NCBI RefSeq assembly: GCF_001039355.2 | Contig: NW_019775588.1 | Location: forward strand, 14,044-78,043 | Source of the DNA: Lingula anatina | Taxonomy: Eukaryota; Brachiopoda; Lingulata; Lingulida; Lingulidae | Reading direction: 5' to 3' | Length of the DNA: 64,000 bases | Part shown: piece by piece, positions 63,179 to 64,000 of the stretch | Layout: each line of letters opens with the position of its first letter | Position numbering within the stretch: position 1 is the stretch's first letter | Translations under genes and position numbers: made by a program | Notes under the pieces: generated by a model | Told to the model about the DNA's origin: nothing | Database searches by the model: none | Seen by the model: the letters and a program-made list of their open reading frames with translations, nothing else

Positions 63179-63420
63179 TGGTGTGTTTGAAGATGTCCCC
63201 AAAAGACATTAAGGAATCTTCCACTGATGTCACTGATGAGAATTTAGATGGCAAGATCAATGCCATTGAGTTCTATCCTGATATGAAATAGAAAACATAT
63301 AATTGGAGAGTATACAATGTTGATTTATTTCCTTTCCTTTTGGTTTTGTTATTTCTAATTCTATCTACTTTAAATTATTCTATGAGCTGAATATCGTTCA
63401 ACAAATAAAGACAGGCCAAA
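63179..63420 (+). other. Last exon of the Diedel-like gene with buried EF-hand frame
   Basis: It follows the acceptor CTTTTCAG. It contains codons for DENLDGKINAIEF, a perfect canonical EF-hand loop (Asp, Asn, Asp, Gly, Ile, Glu at positions 1, 3, 5, 6, 8, 12), then YPDMK and a stop at 63288-63290. The frame continuing from the cysteine-rich exons meets one stop in the previous exon and one early in this exon, and is then offset by one base from the EF-hand frame. As it stands this is 3' untranslated sequence. AATAAA at 63404. Confidence 0.7.
63404..63409 (+). terminator. Polyadenylation signal of the Diedel-like gene
   Basis: AATAAA, conserved in position in remnant copies A (52573) and B (57400). 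Confidence 0.6.
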
Positions 63421-63891
63421 GTTATCAGTGTGTAGTCACTAAAACCAAACTTCACACTTTAGCACGCTTATTAACAGATTTATGTTAAACATTGAATGAA
63501 CACTATTTTGGCACGGAAAGCAAAATGCCGTTGCTCAAAACGATGGACCTTGTTACAACAGTTTTCAATACCATTTTACAATTTAATGCAAACACTACAA
63601 AAAGGATGGCTTCTTACAAGATTAAATGCGGCGGTTGAATTGCATGTAATTTAAAGGTGCACGTTACATTTATGTCTCACGCGTTCACCCAAGGAATTTT
63701 GTTTCTGTCAAACTCTGCAGTATGCATGTGTTTCCGGTATTTGCTTTATCTATTAAAGACAGGCTGATCCATGGTCAATTGCTCATAAAGGTCTTTGTTA
63801 TTATTGAACATGAAACGATGGTCAATTAGATGACGAAATAATTACAATCAACTTTACCCAGCTATATCCAAGGCAAAATCCATGAGTAGGG

Positions 63892-64000
63892 TAGCAACAT
63901 ACTGCTTGCACGTCTTCCAGAAAACGGTTACCAAGCAGATTGAAACAAGTAAATTTGCAAATACGGCAGGCAACCATCTTCTCCGATGTTAAATAAAGAA
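63892..64000 (+). repeat. Repeat shared with 55622-55740, copy 2
   Basis: Same blocks and orientation as 55622-55740 (AACATACTGCTTGCACGTCT, GGTTACCAAGCAGATTGAAAC), running to the end of the window. Confidence 0.8.

Noticed and set aside
1-64000. CRISPR arrays, bacterial operons, prophage or plasmid systems
   Set aside because: The window is intron-bearing animal DNA. The regular repeats found are microsatellites or a minisatellite with no spacer structure.

Overview
The window is eukaryotic nuclear DNA. It is AT-rich, has many introns with GT/AG borders, and carries many (GA)n, (CT)n, (AT)n and (CA)n tracts, inverted-repeat elements, four isolated single-N positions and one 893-base assembly gap (24056-24948). 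Gene content (a group II-like metabotropic glutamate receptor, paired DD3-3-like secreted proteins, a HNK-1-type sulfotransferase, a Diedel-like cysteine-rich protein) and repeat style suggest a lophotrochozoan, most likely a bivalve mollusc. The species is inference.

Layout. 1-16 kb: intergenic or 5' regulatory DNA with one tRNA-Pro(CGG), several short inverted-repeat elements and microsatellites. 16.3-26.2 kb (+): a metabotropic glutamate receptor in five coding exons whose splice phases all join; the gap lies in its last intron. 28.3-36.1 kb (+): an 11-exon secreted protein of the DD3-3-like family (579 aa). 37.2-38.1 kb: a ~131-145 bp minisatellite. 38.6-39.9 kb (-): 3' part of an acidic Ser/Glu-rich protein. 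41.5-43.7 kb (+): a type II membrane carbohydrate sulfotransferase in three exons. 45.6-51.5 kb (-): a second DD3-3-like gene, tail-to-tail with the first; nine of its ten recognisable exons have exactly the same length. 51.8-64 kb: an unstable region with one apparently complete Diedel-like gene (61.05-63.4 kb), two 3' remnants of the same gene, three decayed Tc1/mariner transposase fragments, a piggyBac-like non-autonomous element with TTAA ends, and long direct repeats.

The most unusual item is the Diedel-like locus. A 95-residue secreted protein with 12 mature cysteines carries a motif very close to the core of insect Diedel, an immune-modulating cytokine-like protein. Its last exon, now read as 3' untranslated, still encodes a textbook EF-hand loop, as if a longer Diedel-EF-hand protein had been shortened. 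No operon-like functional link between neighbouring genes is visible; the genes look independently regulated.
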